A stretch of DNA of 64,000 bases from Paracoccus everestensis (lineage in GTDB: Bacteria > Pseudomonadota > Alphaproteobacteria > Rhodobacterales > Rhodobacteraceae). The notes under the pieces were generated by a model. The model saw nothing but the letters and a program-made list of their open reading frames with translations, was not told the origin of the DNA and ran no database searches. Position numbers and translations under genes: made by a program. Shown here piece after piece: positions 27,154-36,055 of this stretch. The stretch lies in the NCBI RefSeq assembly GCF_021491915.1, contig NZ_CP090836.1:1784501-1848500 (forward strand), written 5' to 3'. Position 1 is the stretch's first letter, and each line of letters starts with the position of its first letter.

Positions 27154-27811
27154 CTGTCAATCTCATTAGACTTTTCGTTATGTTCACGCCATTTGTACCA
27201 AAATAGTAGGATGCAGTGCTCCTTCTGCATGGAACGTTCGGTGCAATGCGGCGCTCGATTTAATCGAATGCAATGAACAGACCGGTGATGTAGGTTTGGT
27301 CTGCGCCTCGCCCTACTCGTCCCGCGTATATCGGTAGACCTCGTAGAGCCGCGCCGAAACTGCTTCTTTGACGCGGAGAATGAGCTATGGACCAGCTCTG
27401 GGCCATCACCTCGGCGGCGCTGCAGAGCTGTTCCCTGATTTTAGCCGCCGCGAATTTGCAGTTGACTTCGGCCTTCCGGCAGTCACTGGCCCCTCGTTTC
27501 GCCCGCCCTTTTTTACGTCGAGTCACTTTGCGGATGTGTTCGCTGAGGTTTTCGTAGGCGCCGCGCTCAACGACACTCGCGGTGAAAATCCGCTAGGCAC
27601 GCCGCTGACGGGGGCGGTCATAGTGGTGGGAGACATTTGGTACCTTCTCTGAAACCTTTCGCTTACAGGATGATCAAACTAACATAACACGACAAGATAA
27701 TAGTCTTCTGAATCACGTCGTATGGTGTTAATTGGTGGATTTATTGTGAACCTTGGCCAGTCTCGTGCCTTTCGGAGAAATCAGCTTTACCATAATAAGG
27801 AACAATCGCCG
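27154..27811. other. Intergenic region between mcrC and the helicase gene
   Basis: 658 bp, noticeably AT-richer than its surroundings, especially 27640-27800. Short open frames exist on both strands (minus 27260-27526 with a basic RRKKGRAKRGA stretch; plus 27368-27652) but neither has a convincing start or family. They may be remains of an inserted element. No terminator or promoter is confidently recognised. Confidence 0.4.
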
Positions 27812-29128
27812 TTATAAGGAGGTACTGTCTTCCTCGATTTTTACCGAAATTATCATGTTTCTCACCCGTACCAAGGGATCGTTTCTCCCAGCCACATCGA
27901 TGCTTGCTGTCTCAAGAACTTTGTTTTGTCCTGTAATCTGAAACTTGCCTTGGATCCCCTCTGAAGCACCAAGCCCATGATGATGGGGGTAAAGAAGCGT
28001 CAGCCGCGGTGCTTTATAAAGATGAGCGTAGGCCATCATCTGATAGATATCTGCCTGTGAAACACCTTGTTTCGGATCGTCAACTCGAGGCGAAATCATC
28101 TTCCACTTCGTATCAATGACATGGACGACATCAGCGCCGCGGAAGATCAGGATATCGGGTTTCGTCTGAAACACCCCTCGCCCGTCTTCCTGCGCAGTCA
28201 GACAGTAAAGCCTTCCACCTTGCAGCCTCACATCAAGCCCGGTGCCGGCAAGGGCCTGCTTAACCTGTCGGCCGACATACTCCTCGAACAGCATGTTCAT
28301 CTCGAACAGGAGTGCTGTTCCTTGCCCTGAACCCGTGCTGGTCGTTTGATAGCGATTGCGGAGAAACAGCTGCGCCATTCCCAACAAGTCCTGCCAGGTC
28401 CGGTTGGTTCGGTCTATGACCACCTCGCTCCAGCCCAGAGCAAATACCGGCACCGTCGATATGTCAGCATAGACAAAGGCAAGCTCGCGCAGTCTTTGGA
28501 GGTTTGCGGCACTGCGCGACATTCTGGATAGATGTGTAACGGTTGCCTTCATGATGCGGTTCAGCGCGATGTCCTCTGACAACTCGTCGAAGCGACAGGC
28601 GAGACGGCTTGGATTTGCCACATGGCGGGTGAATTGGCGCGGGAGGTCTAGCGTGCCGCGCAGGGCGCGAAGGTCGTCCTCTTGCGCGAGGTATCGTCGC
28701 AGCATGCCACGCCGAACCGCTTCAGTGAGCTTGTCGCAGAAGATCCGGATCAGGATCTCGAGAAGCGTTTCCTGCTGCCAAGCCAGATCCGTCAGCCGCC
28801 CTGTCTCGATCTTCAGATCAAGTGCTATGGCAAGCATGTGCACAAGGCGCTTACGAATTTCACCGCGCTCCTCGGCCGATCCTTCAACTGCTTCAACATC
28901 GATCTTCGGGAGGATCTCCAGGCTGCAATCCTCAGCGGAAATGACGCCCACTACCCCACGCGCGCGCAAGGCATGCCGCTGATCCTCCAGTACACCACTC
29001 TCACCTCGGCCTGCAAAGGTTGACCTCTGCGCAGCAGCCACCAGGCGAGATGCAAGATGTGCAGGAATGCAACCTGGCCCCTCGCCGTGAGGCAGCGACC
29101 TATATTCAAGCACGCTGAAAGCGGGCAT
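27812..29128 (-). CDS. mcrC: McrC-type nuclease subunit of a type IV (McrBC) restriction system
   Basis: McrC partners the McrB AAA+ ring and supplies the nuclease that cleaves modified DNA. The 438-aa product begins MPAFSVLEYRSL and has the McrC N-terminal region (GVVGVISAEDCSLEILPKID), the middle helical part (LAWQQETLLEILIRIFCDKL, EDDLRALRGTLDL) and a C-terminal PD-(D/E)XK nuclease site: FEMNMLFEEYVGRQVK, KPDILIFRGADVVHVIDTKW (Asp, then Asp-x-Lys) and ADIYQMMAYAHLY. The length is normal for the longer McrC branch. Its ATG shares one base with the mcrB stop (TGATG), so expression is coupled. Complete and apparently functional by itself. Confidence 0.9.
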   Translation of the reverse strand: MPAFSVLEYRSLPHGEGPGCIPAHLASRLVAAAQRSTFAGRGESGVLEDQRHALRARGVVGVISAEDCSLEILPKIDVEAVEGSAEERGEIRKRLVHMLAIALDLKIETGRLTDLAWQQETLLEILIRIFCDKLTEAVRRGMLRRYLAQEDDLRALRGTLDLPRQFTRHVANPSRLACRFDELSEDIALNRIMKATVTHLSRMSRSAANLQRLRELAFVYADISTVPVFALGWSEVVIDRTNRTWQDLLGMAQLFLRNRYQTTSTGSGQGTALLFEMNMLFEEYVGRQVKQALAGTGLDVRLQGGRLYCLTAQEDGRGVFQTKPDILIFRGADVVHVIDTKWKMISPRVDDPKQGVSQADIYQMMAYAHLYKAPRLTLLYPHHHGLGASEGIQGKFQITGQNKVLETASIDVAGRNDPLVRVRNMIISVKIEEDSTSL

Positions 29129-31710
29129 CAGGCTTCGAACTCAGCGAAGTCGAAACCTCCGTGTCCACTGCTGTCCCGCTCCGCCTTGACGCGCCAGCGT
29201 TGCCGGGGACCGGCGAACGAGTCGCTTTCCATCCCTTCGGGCGCAGTCATGTCCTCGCGCACGAGGAAGCGTGGCTTGTCCTGCTTCGTATCGCCAAGAA
29301 CGGCAGCAACTTTAGACCAGTCTTCATAGAAGTACTCGGCCAACAGGGGGATGACCTTGTGGCGCATGACGGCCTCGACATCGTCCCGTGTTGCGCAGCC
29401 GGTGAAATAGGCATGACCGATCTGATGCTCGCGATCGAAGAGATACTCGATCCGCTCGTTGATTGTGCGTAGCAGCTTCTGCAGGTTGATACCTTCAACA
29501 TTAGCAGCCAGCACAGTCGGGTCCGGCATCAACTCGCGAAACGTGAAACGGCGGCGCAGCGCGGTATCCAACAGCGCGATGGATCGGTCCGCGGTATTCA
29601 TCGTGCCGATGATGTGAAGGTTTGCGGGCACGCCGAAGGACTTCTTGGAATAAGGCAGCGTCAGCCGAATTTCATTTGTCACTCCCAGGCGCTTGTCTGG
29701 CTCCAGCAGGGTTATCAGCTCGCCGAAGACCTTTGAGATGTTGGCGCGGTTCACCTCGTCGATGATCAAGACGTGGTCGCGCGCGCCTTGGCCGACAGAA
29801 GGCGCCTTGATTTCCGGAACAAGCGTCTCAAGCTCGTCCCAGTCTACGAGCGACTGGTCCAGTTTGTAGACCGAATGTTGTCTGAATGGGTTCGGATAAA
29901 TGCGGCTCCGCTCGATCCCCGCCTTGTCATGCCAAATCCACTCCACACCTCGGCGGTGGGGATGAAATGAAGCATCCGCCTCATAGAAGTACTCGCCGGT
30001 CACTCTGCCGAACGCCCGGATCCGGTCGCGGCCATCCGAGACGACGACGTAGTCTCCCACCTGCATGTCTGATCGGAACGACCAAGTGATCACCACATTG
30101 CCGTTGTGCCCGTTCGCTTCAGGCTCCTTTCGAGCCCGCCACTCGGCTAGAATTTCGCTGAGCTCATCGTAGCGCTCGTCGGACCAGTCGATATCTCCGC
30201 CCCAGCCAACATGGATTAGGCCAGTCTCCAGACCGAAACGTACCCGGTCCTCTTGGGTATGCCGCCGGCCCAAAGCCACCTTGAATACCCGAGCAGAGCG
30301 GTCCAGCCGTCCCGGTGTGTTCTCCTGCCCTGCATCTAGCCGGGCTCGCTCGCTGATGCGCTTGAAGACGCCGTCGTAAGGCTTCAGGCGGAAGCCCGTG
30401 CCACTTTCAGTTATTGCGAGATCGTTGTCTTCGCCGGTATCAGGCCGCAATCCTTCGACGAACTCCTCGTAAGACATGGATTGGTGGAAGGTTACGAATT
30501 CGATCCGACCTTCGCCAGCAAGGCGGCGATATTCGGTCATCAGGGCATTGCGGTCATCGCGCAACGGTTCGGCCGAGGTCTCGCCCAAGCAAAGGCGCAC
30601 CGCCTCCCAAGCCGTGGCGTAGGTCTTGCCGGTGCCAGGGGGGCCGTAAATGATCAGGTTTGTTGCTGAAGGCAATGAGATTTCCATTGGGTCTGTCACG
30701 ATCGCGGTCTCCGCTTGCCCTTGGAGCTTGTAGGTGAAGATGGTTGAGCTACTGGGGTTAGGCAGCGTGTGGATAGGCGGCGGCACTTGGGCTAACTGCT
30801 GAAGTTTTCTGCCCTCGAGCACTTGGCAGATATTAGGAAATGCATCTTGAAGACCCATTGCCGCGGCAAGTTCGCTCGCCCGGATAGAAACTGTAGTGGC
30901 ACCCAGTTCACGTGCGGGTTCAATGAAGTAGTTTGCTGCGCACAGACGTATACGGTCAGCGTCACCAATCATGTAATCAAGTTTGGGAGGTGCGAATGGT
31001 CTGTCGTCCTCATCCACAATGATGAAACCAGCGTTGTGAAGCAGGGTGACTGGTCCGGTCGGCTTGTTCCATCCACCATGCACATCATGCGCCTTTGTTT
31101 CCGTGGCAAAGCCGAATATAGGCTTGGTCGGATAGACTCGTCTCTTGCGTACCCGCGTTGACCTCACCCAGTACTTTGCCGGGCTGCCAAAATCCTCGAA
31201 GAAATCCTTTTGTTCTCCTCGGGCGCGATACCTGTCGAAGGCGTCCATTGCGGCTTCGACATACCCACGGGACAGGTCGCCAGAGCCGGAGCCCAAGCCC
31301 TTGCGGAAAACCTCGTATCCCAGCTCCTCCAGTCTGGCAAAGGCTTGCGTCTCGCCAAAGCCGTTGAAGAATTCCTTGGCAGACAATGCACGCCCGTCCG
31401 GCAGATAACCCAGCGCCGCAGCCACAGTTGCTTTGGCTGGATAGGACTGGCTGCCCGTCAAGCTCTTAACCCAAACCTGCGGACGAACGAAGCCTCCACG
31501 TGCCAAGAACGTACTGAGCCCAAGGGCTTCGCAGTCGCCCATCGCAGCGTCTATCTCTTTGCGGGTCAGGAGGCTGAGCAATGCTTGGAGTGAGGCGAGA
31601 CCTGTGGCGACCGCTGTCAAAGAACCGTCTTCCTTCCAGTGGTCGCCATGGCTGTTACCGTCGATGACAACTCCCGCTGCTGTGCTGATACTGCTGAAGA
31701 CATGATCCAC
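29128..31710 (-). CDS. mcrB: McrB-type AAA+ GTPase with tandem head domains and an internal EVE-like domain
   Basis: The motor/recognition subunit of a McrBC-type system. Counting from the GTG at 31710 (860 aa): two similar head-like domains, about 60-135 (SYPAKATVAAALGY, RLEELGYEV) and 165-235 (VYPTKPIFGFATE, LLHNAGFIIVDE), resembling N-terminal head domains of ScoMcrA-type enzymes; Walker A IIYGPPGTGKT (354-362); an EVE-like domain (about 473-620; FKVALGRRHT, TGLIHVGWGGDIDW, MQVGDYVVVSDGRDRIRAFG) inserted in the AAA+ module; Walker B VLIIDEVNRAN (647-657); and the McrB signature GTMNTADRS (702-710). EVE domains read modified bases in related systems, so a modified-DNA sensor role is inferred. 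The real protein probably began at 31919, in a frame now shifted (see next entry); the GTG start has no ribosome site. Confidence 0.85.
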   Translation of the reverse strand: MDHVFSSISTAAGVVIDGNSHGDHWKEDGSLTAVATGLASLQALLSLLTRKEIDAAMGDCEALGLSTFLARGGFVRPQVWVKSLTGSQSYPAKATVAAALGYLPDGRALSAKEFFNGFGETQAFARLEELGYEVFRKGLGSGSGDLSRGYVEAAMDAFDRYRARGEQKDFFEDFGSPAKYWVRSTRVRKRRVYPTKPIFGFATETKAHDVHGGWNKPTGPVTLLHNAGFIIVDEDDRPFAPPKLDYMIGDADRIRLCAANYFIEPARELGATTVSIRASELAAAMGLQDAFPNICQVLEGRKLQQLAQVPPPIHTLPNPSSSTIFTYKLQGQAETAIVTDPMEISLPSATNLIIYGPPGTGKTYATAWEAVRLCLGETSAEPLRDDRNALMTEYRRLAGEGRIEFVTFHQSMSYEEFVEGLRPDTGEDNDLAITESGTGFRLKPYDGVFKRISERARLDAGQENTPGRLDRSARVFKVALGRRHTQEDRVRFGLETGLIHVGWGGDIDWSDERYDELSEILAEWRARKEPEANGHNGNVVITWSFRSDMQVGDYVVVSDGRDRIRAFGRVTGEYFYEADASFHPHRRGVEWIWHDKAGIERSRIYPNPFRQHSVYKLDQSLVDWDELETLVPEIKAPSVGQGARDHVLIIDEVNRANISKVFGELITLLEPDKRLGVTNEIRLTLPYSKKSFGVPANLHIIGTMNTADRSIALLDTALRRRFTFRELMPDPTVLAANVEGINLQKLLRTINERIEYLFDREHQIGHAYFTGCATRDDVEAVMRHKVIPLLAEYFYEDWSKVAAVLGDTKQDKPRFLVREDMTAPEGMESDSFAGPRQRWRVKAERDSSGHGGFDFAEFEA

Positions 31711-31919
31711 TGCGAACCGGAGCAGCGCTGGGTTATCGTCCGGGACGAGGACGCCAGATGAGACCAGATGATCACGTTCGTGCGATTTCGTTTAACAGTG
31801 GGAGAGCCCTCGCGCATTGCGGTGGACCCTGCCCGAACCAGGAAACCATCCGGAACGCGCTTCCCGAATGCCAAGGCTTGTTCCTTTCGGATCACCAGCC
31901 ATTCTTCTTCCTCAGTCAT
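31711..31919 (-). pseudogene. Frameshifted DUF4357-like N-terminus of the McrB gene
   Basis: ATG at 31919 overlaps the upstream nuclease-helicase stop (ATGA), as expected for the true gene start. It opens MTEEEEWLVIRKEQALAFGK and DGFLVRAGSTAMREGSPTVK, which looks like the DUF4357 domain (xDGFVVLxGSxA pattern). After KRNR (about 31780) this frame turns to nonsense, while the frame of the McrB body, read upstream, gives the expected continuation ERDHLVSSGVLVPDDNPALL. A TAA just upstream in that frame blocks any other start. So one indel separates the domain from McrB: a real mutation, a sequencing error or, less likely, a recoding site. Confidence 0.65.
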
Positions 31920-34900
31920 ACAGTACCCTTCTCCACTGCAACGCTAGGCAGCGCACATAACGTATTGACCAGCCGCATCTGCTCGACGGTCTCGCATTTC
32001 GTCTCGCGCAGACCGGGATTGCCAAACACCAGCGCCAGCCCCTTGGCTCGTGAAACCGCCACGTTGATCCGATTGAGCGAAAACAGAAACTCCATTCCCC
32101 GAGCGGTTTCATCAGCCGATGAGGCGGTCATCGACACCAGGCAGACCGGCGCCTCCTGACCTTGAAACTTGTCCACCGTGCCGACGCGAATGCCTCTTGG
32201 CAGCGCATCGCCCAGAGCGTTGACCTGTGCGTTGTAGGGAGCAACGACGATGATGTCGCTCACGCGCAGGGGACGCGTGGTGCCGTCCTTGTCAGTCCAT
32301 GTACCCTGCAGCAGTTCGGCTGTGGCTGCCCGGACGGCGGCGACTTCCTTAATGGCGATCTGGGCATTGCCTTCATGTAATACTGGCAGCCAGAAGGCTC
32401 CGGCGCTTGGAAAGCACGTGCCGGCCACACCCTGTCGTTCGGCGTCAGGATGGCTCTCCAGCCGGCCCTCATAGACCTGATCCGAGATGAACCGGCAGAC
32501 CTCCGGATGCATCCGCCGCGAGATGGGCAGGAAGATGCCCCGGTCAGCCGGAACGGTTGAATGATCTCCCAGCATCCACTCGAGGCAGGAGAGGTTCGCC
32601 GGCTCGGGATGTGATCCTTGAATGACCTGGGGCAACTGACGTGGGTCGCCGACCAGCACGATGTTGCGCGCAGCGCGGCCCATGGCGGCCATATTGGCAA
32701 GACCCACCTGCCCCGCCTCGTCCACGAACAGCCAGTCGAAGGCCTGCACGTTTTCGTCCCTGGCAAAGAAGAACGCCGTGCCGCCGACCACGTCGCCACC
32801 CGCTGCGGCCTGGGCGTTGTCGGTGGTGCGCAGGATCGGGCAGTTGTCCGGATAACCGTCTTCGCCACCCGAGACCTTATGGACCAGGTCGGGCGTGCTC
32901 GGCAGATCATTATCCTCGAGCGCGCTCAGGCAGCCCATCAGCACATTGCGGATGGCTTCATGGCTGTTCGAAGCCACGCCGATGCGTGCGCCCTTTCGCA
33001 CAAGCGACAGGATCGTTCGCGCAGTGACGTAGGTCTTGCCAGTGCCGGGTGGTCCCTGGATCGGCAGCACGGTTTCATTCATCGCCCCGACAGCCGCAAT
33101 GCTGCCTGCAACCGGATCACTTCCACCCAGCAGGTCAGCGCTGGGTCCGGTGCTCAGTCGTGGAGCCGCACGCGACAGGAGATCATCGACGGCCCCATAG
33201 GTCCGGGGGCCACATTGGTCCGCGACCACGTCGCGCACGGCCTCTGCGATTACCTTGGTGTCAAGCGGCCAGTCCGGGTGCAGTGTCAGCCGGTCGGCCA
33301 GCAGATGGTTCTTGCCCGGTCCCGCCTTGATCGTGACCTGCCGGGCCCTGCGGTCCATTTCCTCGATGGTGACAGAGACAGGCGGTCCGTCGAACACCGG
33401 GACTGTCGCCTTCTTTCCGGTTCGCAGTTTCGTCTCCTGAGAGGGAAAGCGATAGTGACGTGCAAAGGAGCGCTTGATCGGCTCCACAGGTCCGATCGCC
33501 TCTAGTCCGGCCAAGGCATCAAGATCGTCTATCAATTCGTCCTCATCCTTGGCGGTACTGTCGAATACGGCCCACTGCGCGGGCTTGACCTCGCGCTTGT
33601 GGAAGAGACCTAGGTTGAACAGCATCGCTTGCCGGTCCTCGGGCAGTCCCGAAGCGGCGAGATTGGCCCGCAGAGCTTGTGTCTCGGCATCTTCCTCCGC
33701 CTCCTTTGCGCCTGCGTCAGCACTCCACTGGGGCCAAGGTCCAGCAGGCCGGATGCCGACAAGCCAGTTCCGCAGCTCCTCGGTGGAGATGCAATCGATG
33801 CGGTTATAATCCTCGATCTCATCCAGGACGTGCTGGTCGGCTGTCTGGCGCCAGCGCTCGTAGGCGACGACTGATCCACCGGCGGTCTTGACCTCCCCCT
33901 CTCGCGTACGGCCATAAAAGACCTCCATCGACTTGATGGAATAGTTTGGCTCTGACGCGATCAGCCCGCCGCGCACCACTGCGAAGAGATCCACGAACCG
34001 TCGCTCCCGCAGCAGCCGGTCAAGAAAGGCTTCTCCAATCCCGTATTTCGTGGTCAGGCGGCGCAGGGCAGTGATCTCGTACGGGGCGTAGTGGTAGATA
34101 CGCGCGCCCGGATGCCTCTCGATCCCTGCGCGGAAGAACTCCAGCAGGTTGGACATCGCTTTAGCTTCCGCATTGTGGTCATGGGCCCAGAAGGCGCGGA
34201 ACTGCCCATCGCACCAGACCCCGTGCAGGTATTCCAGGCCACCCTCGACATGAGGATAGCCCTCGATGTCATAGAAGATGTCGCCGGCGCTGGGTTCCGG
34301 CAGCAGGTCGAAGCCCCTCCCCGGCTCAGGCGCGCGCAGCTGATAAGCGGGCTTTCCTGTCTTGCGGTCGTGCTGCAGGCGCGCCTGGGCGACGAGGCGC
34401 TGTCGGGTGCTTTCTGCTACACCGCGGACCGGCTGATCGAGACTGCCCAGCGCCGCCATTGTCGTGATGCCCGCCGCTTCCAGCTTCTTCACCAGCGTGC
34501 GACTGACACCCGCTACACCAAACAGACTGTCCTCGGCCTTCCAGACGGTTTCGCAATGCGCCGACCAGCGACACAGGGCGCAATCGGCTGTCGGAACGGG
34601 ACGCGTTGCGCTGGGCGCAGCCACGAAGTCTTCCAGCCGTTTCCGTGCCATTCGGGCATAGGCTGCGTAGTCGGCCAGCCGCAATGTGGCGCGCTCTCCG
34701 GTTCCCAATTCGACATGAGCATCGTCGGGCATCACGCCTTGAATATCCGCCAGCATGTCGGAGTAGAGAACCAGCTGCAGGACATGCTTGGGGTACGGTC
34801 GTCGCTTGAGCTTGGTGTCTGCCACCTCGTAGCTGAAGGGACCCAGCGCCGAGGGACGATCAACCCGCAGCAGGAAATCCGACCAGCCGCCCAAGTTCCC

Positions 34901-35212
34901 CGACAGGAATGCTCCCTGGAACACGACCTCGGCGCCGTCTGCCAGTGCCTTACGCGTTGCAGCGGCATCTTGTGCCAAAGTCCCTCGCGCGATTTCGACA
35001 ACGTGTCGGCCCGATGCCTTCAGTCGTTCCAGATGTGCAGCCTCATGCGCGTCACCCTGCTTTTGCAACAGCGAGGCGTCCTCGCTATCCGTGCCTGGCT
35101 CCGGCCCTTCGCCGCGAAGGTGCATCAGGTCCAGCGAGGTCGCATGGGCGCAGCCCATGAACCGCATCAGGTCGGTTGCTGAAAGGAGGATGTTCCCGTC
35201 TACGTTCCGCAT
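31916..35212 (-). CDS. TM0106-like RecB nuclease fused to a Dna2/UPF1-type SF1 helicase
   Basis: A 1098-aa multidomain nucleic-acid enzyme, first gene of the mcrB-mcrC operon (ATGA overlap with the next frame). The N-terminal RecB-like (PD-(D/E)XK) nuclease of the TM0106 family includes LLSATDLMRFMGCAHATSLD, EVADTKLKRRPYPKHVLQLV (Asp/Lys active-site strand) and a Cys cluster CALCRWSAHC (about 208-217), suggesting an Fe-S-type site. About 305-500 is a YprB-like RNase H-fold exonuclease domain (IFYDIEGYPHVEGGLEYLHG, EIEDYNRIDCISTEELRNW). The helicase has Walker A QGPPGTGKTYVTA (about 715), Walker B WLFVDEAGQVG (about 829), GDPRQLPQV, and C-terminal VGTVDKFQGQEAPVCLVSM and NVAVSRAK. It is complete, including all SF1 motifs. 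The operon position suggests it processes DNA or RNA for the McrBC pair. Confidence 0.85.
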   Translation of the reverse strand: MRNVDGNILLSATDLMRFMGCAHATSLDLMHLRGEGPEPGTDSEDASLLQKQGDAHEAAHLERLKASGRHVVEIARGTLAQDAAATRKALADGAEVVFQGAFLSGNLGGWSDFLLRVDRPSALGPFSYEVADTKLKRRPYPKHVLQLVLYSDMLADIQGVMPDDAHVELGTGERATLRLADYAAYARMARKRLEDFVAAPSATRPVPTADCALCRWSAHCETVWKAEDSLFGVAGVSRTLVKKLEAAGITTMAALGSLDQPVRGVAESTRQRLVAQARLQHDRKTGKPAYQLRAPEPGRGFDLLPEPSAGDIFYDIEGYPHVEGGLEYLHGVWCDGQFRAFWAHDHNAEAKAMSNLLEFFRAGIERHPGARIYHYAPYEITALRRLTTKYGIGEAFLDRLLRERRFVDLFAVVRGGLIASEPNYSIKSMEVFYGRTREGEVKTAGGSVVAYERWRQTADQHVLDEIEDYNRIDCISTEELRNWLVGIRPAGPWPQWSADAGAKEAEEDAETQALRANLAASGLPEDRQAMLFNLGLFHKREVKPAQWAVFDSTAKDEDELIDDLDALAGLEAIGPVEPIKRSFARHYRFPSQETKLRTGKKATVPVFDGPPVSVTIEEMDRRARQVTIKAGPGKNHLLADRLTLHPDWPLDTKVIAEAVRDVVADQCGPRTYGAVDDLLSRAAPRLSTGPSADLLGGSDPVAGSIAAVGAMNETVLPIQGPPGTGKTYVTARTILSLVRKGARIGVASNSHEAIRNVLMGCLSALEDNDLPSTPDLVHKVSGGEDGYPDNCPILRTTDNAQAAAGGDVVGGTAFFFARDENVQAFDWLFVDEAGQVGLANMAAMGRAARNIVLVGDPRQLPQVIQGSHPEPANLSCLEWMLGDHSTVPADRGIFLPISRRMHPEVCRFISDQVYEGRLESHPDAERQGVAGTCFPSAGAFWLPVLHEGNAQIAIKEVAAVRAATAELLQGTWTDKDGTTRPLRVSDIIVVAPYNAQVNALGDALPRGIRVGTVDKFQGQEAPVCLVSMTASSADETARGMEFLFSLNRINVAVSRAKGLALVFGNPGLRETKCETVEQMRLVNTLCALPSVAVEKGTV

Positions 35213-35422
35213 GGGCTACCCAATCCTCAGTGAGCGCAACCCAGTAGGAATCGTCACGATAAAGGCTAATCTCCTCAGCATTCTACGCTCTGTCAATGCT
35301 TGCAGCCATAGCTTACTTCGCCAGCATTCTGTGACACGCGCGCTGTCTGGATTGTTTCGCCCTTCGCGCTTGTAGCTCAACGAGAGCGATTGCAAGGTCG
35401 GGTCAAAACAGGTGCCAAGTTG

Positions 35423-36055
35423 ATGCTCATGCAAGACGACAAATCGCTGCGGGAAATACGGTCGTTCCTTACCGCGATCACCGGACGCATTCTGCAGCTT
35501 TCTGACCACAAGGCCGGTGTAGCCCTGGGTGCGGCGACCAGCACGCTAGCAGGTACAACCGCAGCCAGCACAATCATGGGCATCGTAGGTACGCTTGGAA
35601 GCGCTTCCACCGGTACGGCACTTGCAAGCCTGGCGGGCGCGGCCAAGACCTCCGCGACGCTATATTGGATCGGCGGCATCGCTGGAGGCGGAGCTGCGGC
35701 CGGTGCCGTTATCGTTGGTGCCGGAGCCATAGGCGCCGGGATTTATGGTTCGCGGAAAGTCAGACGTGCGCTGCTTGGGCAGACCCGTCGCGATACCCTT
35801 TCGGAGAGGGAACAAGAGGTCGTTCTTGCCATCACCACGCTAGTTCAGGCAATCGACGAAACGCTGGCCTCTAGGCGTGAGCTCGCGCGCAGGGAACTGG
35901 AACTCTTTTCCCGTATAGGGATCACACCTCTTCGAGAGGCCGTCCAGAAGCGGCTCGCTGACGGAGCCTTCTCAGAGTTGACGACCTACAACCGAGTTCG
36001 GCTGCGCGGCCACCTCAATAATCTGGAAGCTCTGCAGGGAAGATTAGCGCTATGA
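35423..36055 (+). CDS. Glycine-rich membrane protein, first gene of a two-gene module
   Basis: Unknown function. ATG at 35423 is preferred because AGGTG lies 8 nt upstream (another ATG follows at 35429). The ~210-aa product has two long Gly/Ala-rich hydrophobic stretches (VALGAATSTLAGTTAASTIM and WIGGIAGGGAAAGAVIVGAG), with glycine-zipper spacing typical of membrane-inserting or pore-forming segments, then a charged helical C-terminus (SEREQEVVLAITTLVQAIDE). It overlaps the following gene by ATGA, so the two products are probably made and act together. It lies divergent from the McrBC operon, in a position typical of defence or competition cargo, but no family was recognised. Confidence 0.65.
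   Translation: MLMQDDKSLREIRSFLTAITGRILQLSDHKAGVALGAATSTLAGTTAASTIMGIVGTLGSASTGTALASLAGAAKTSATLYWIGGIAGGGAAAGAVIVGAGAIGAGIYGSRKVRRALLGQTRRDTLSEREQEVVLAITTLVQAIDETLASRRELARRELELFSRIGITPLREAVQKRLADGAFSELTTYNRVRLRGHLNNLEALQGRLAL

Noticed and set aside
35375..35440. tRNA-like piece (GTAGCTCAACGAGAGC)
   Set aside because: Only a D-arm-like segment is present; no anticodon arm, T-arm or acceptor stem can be formed.
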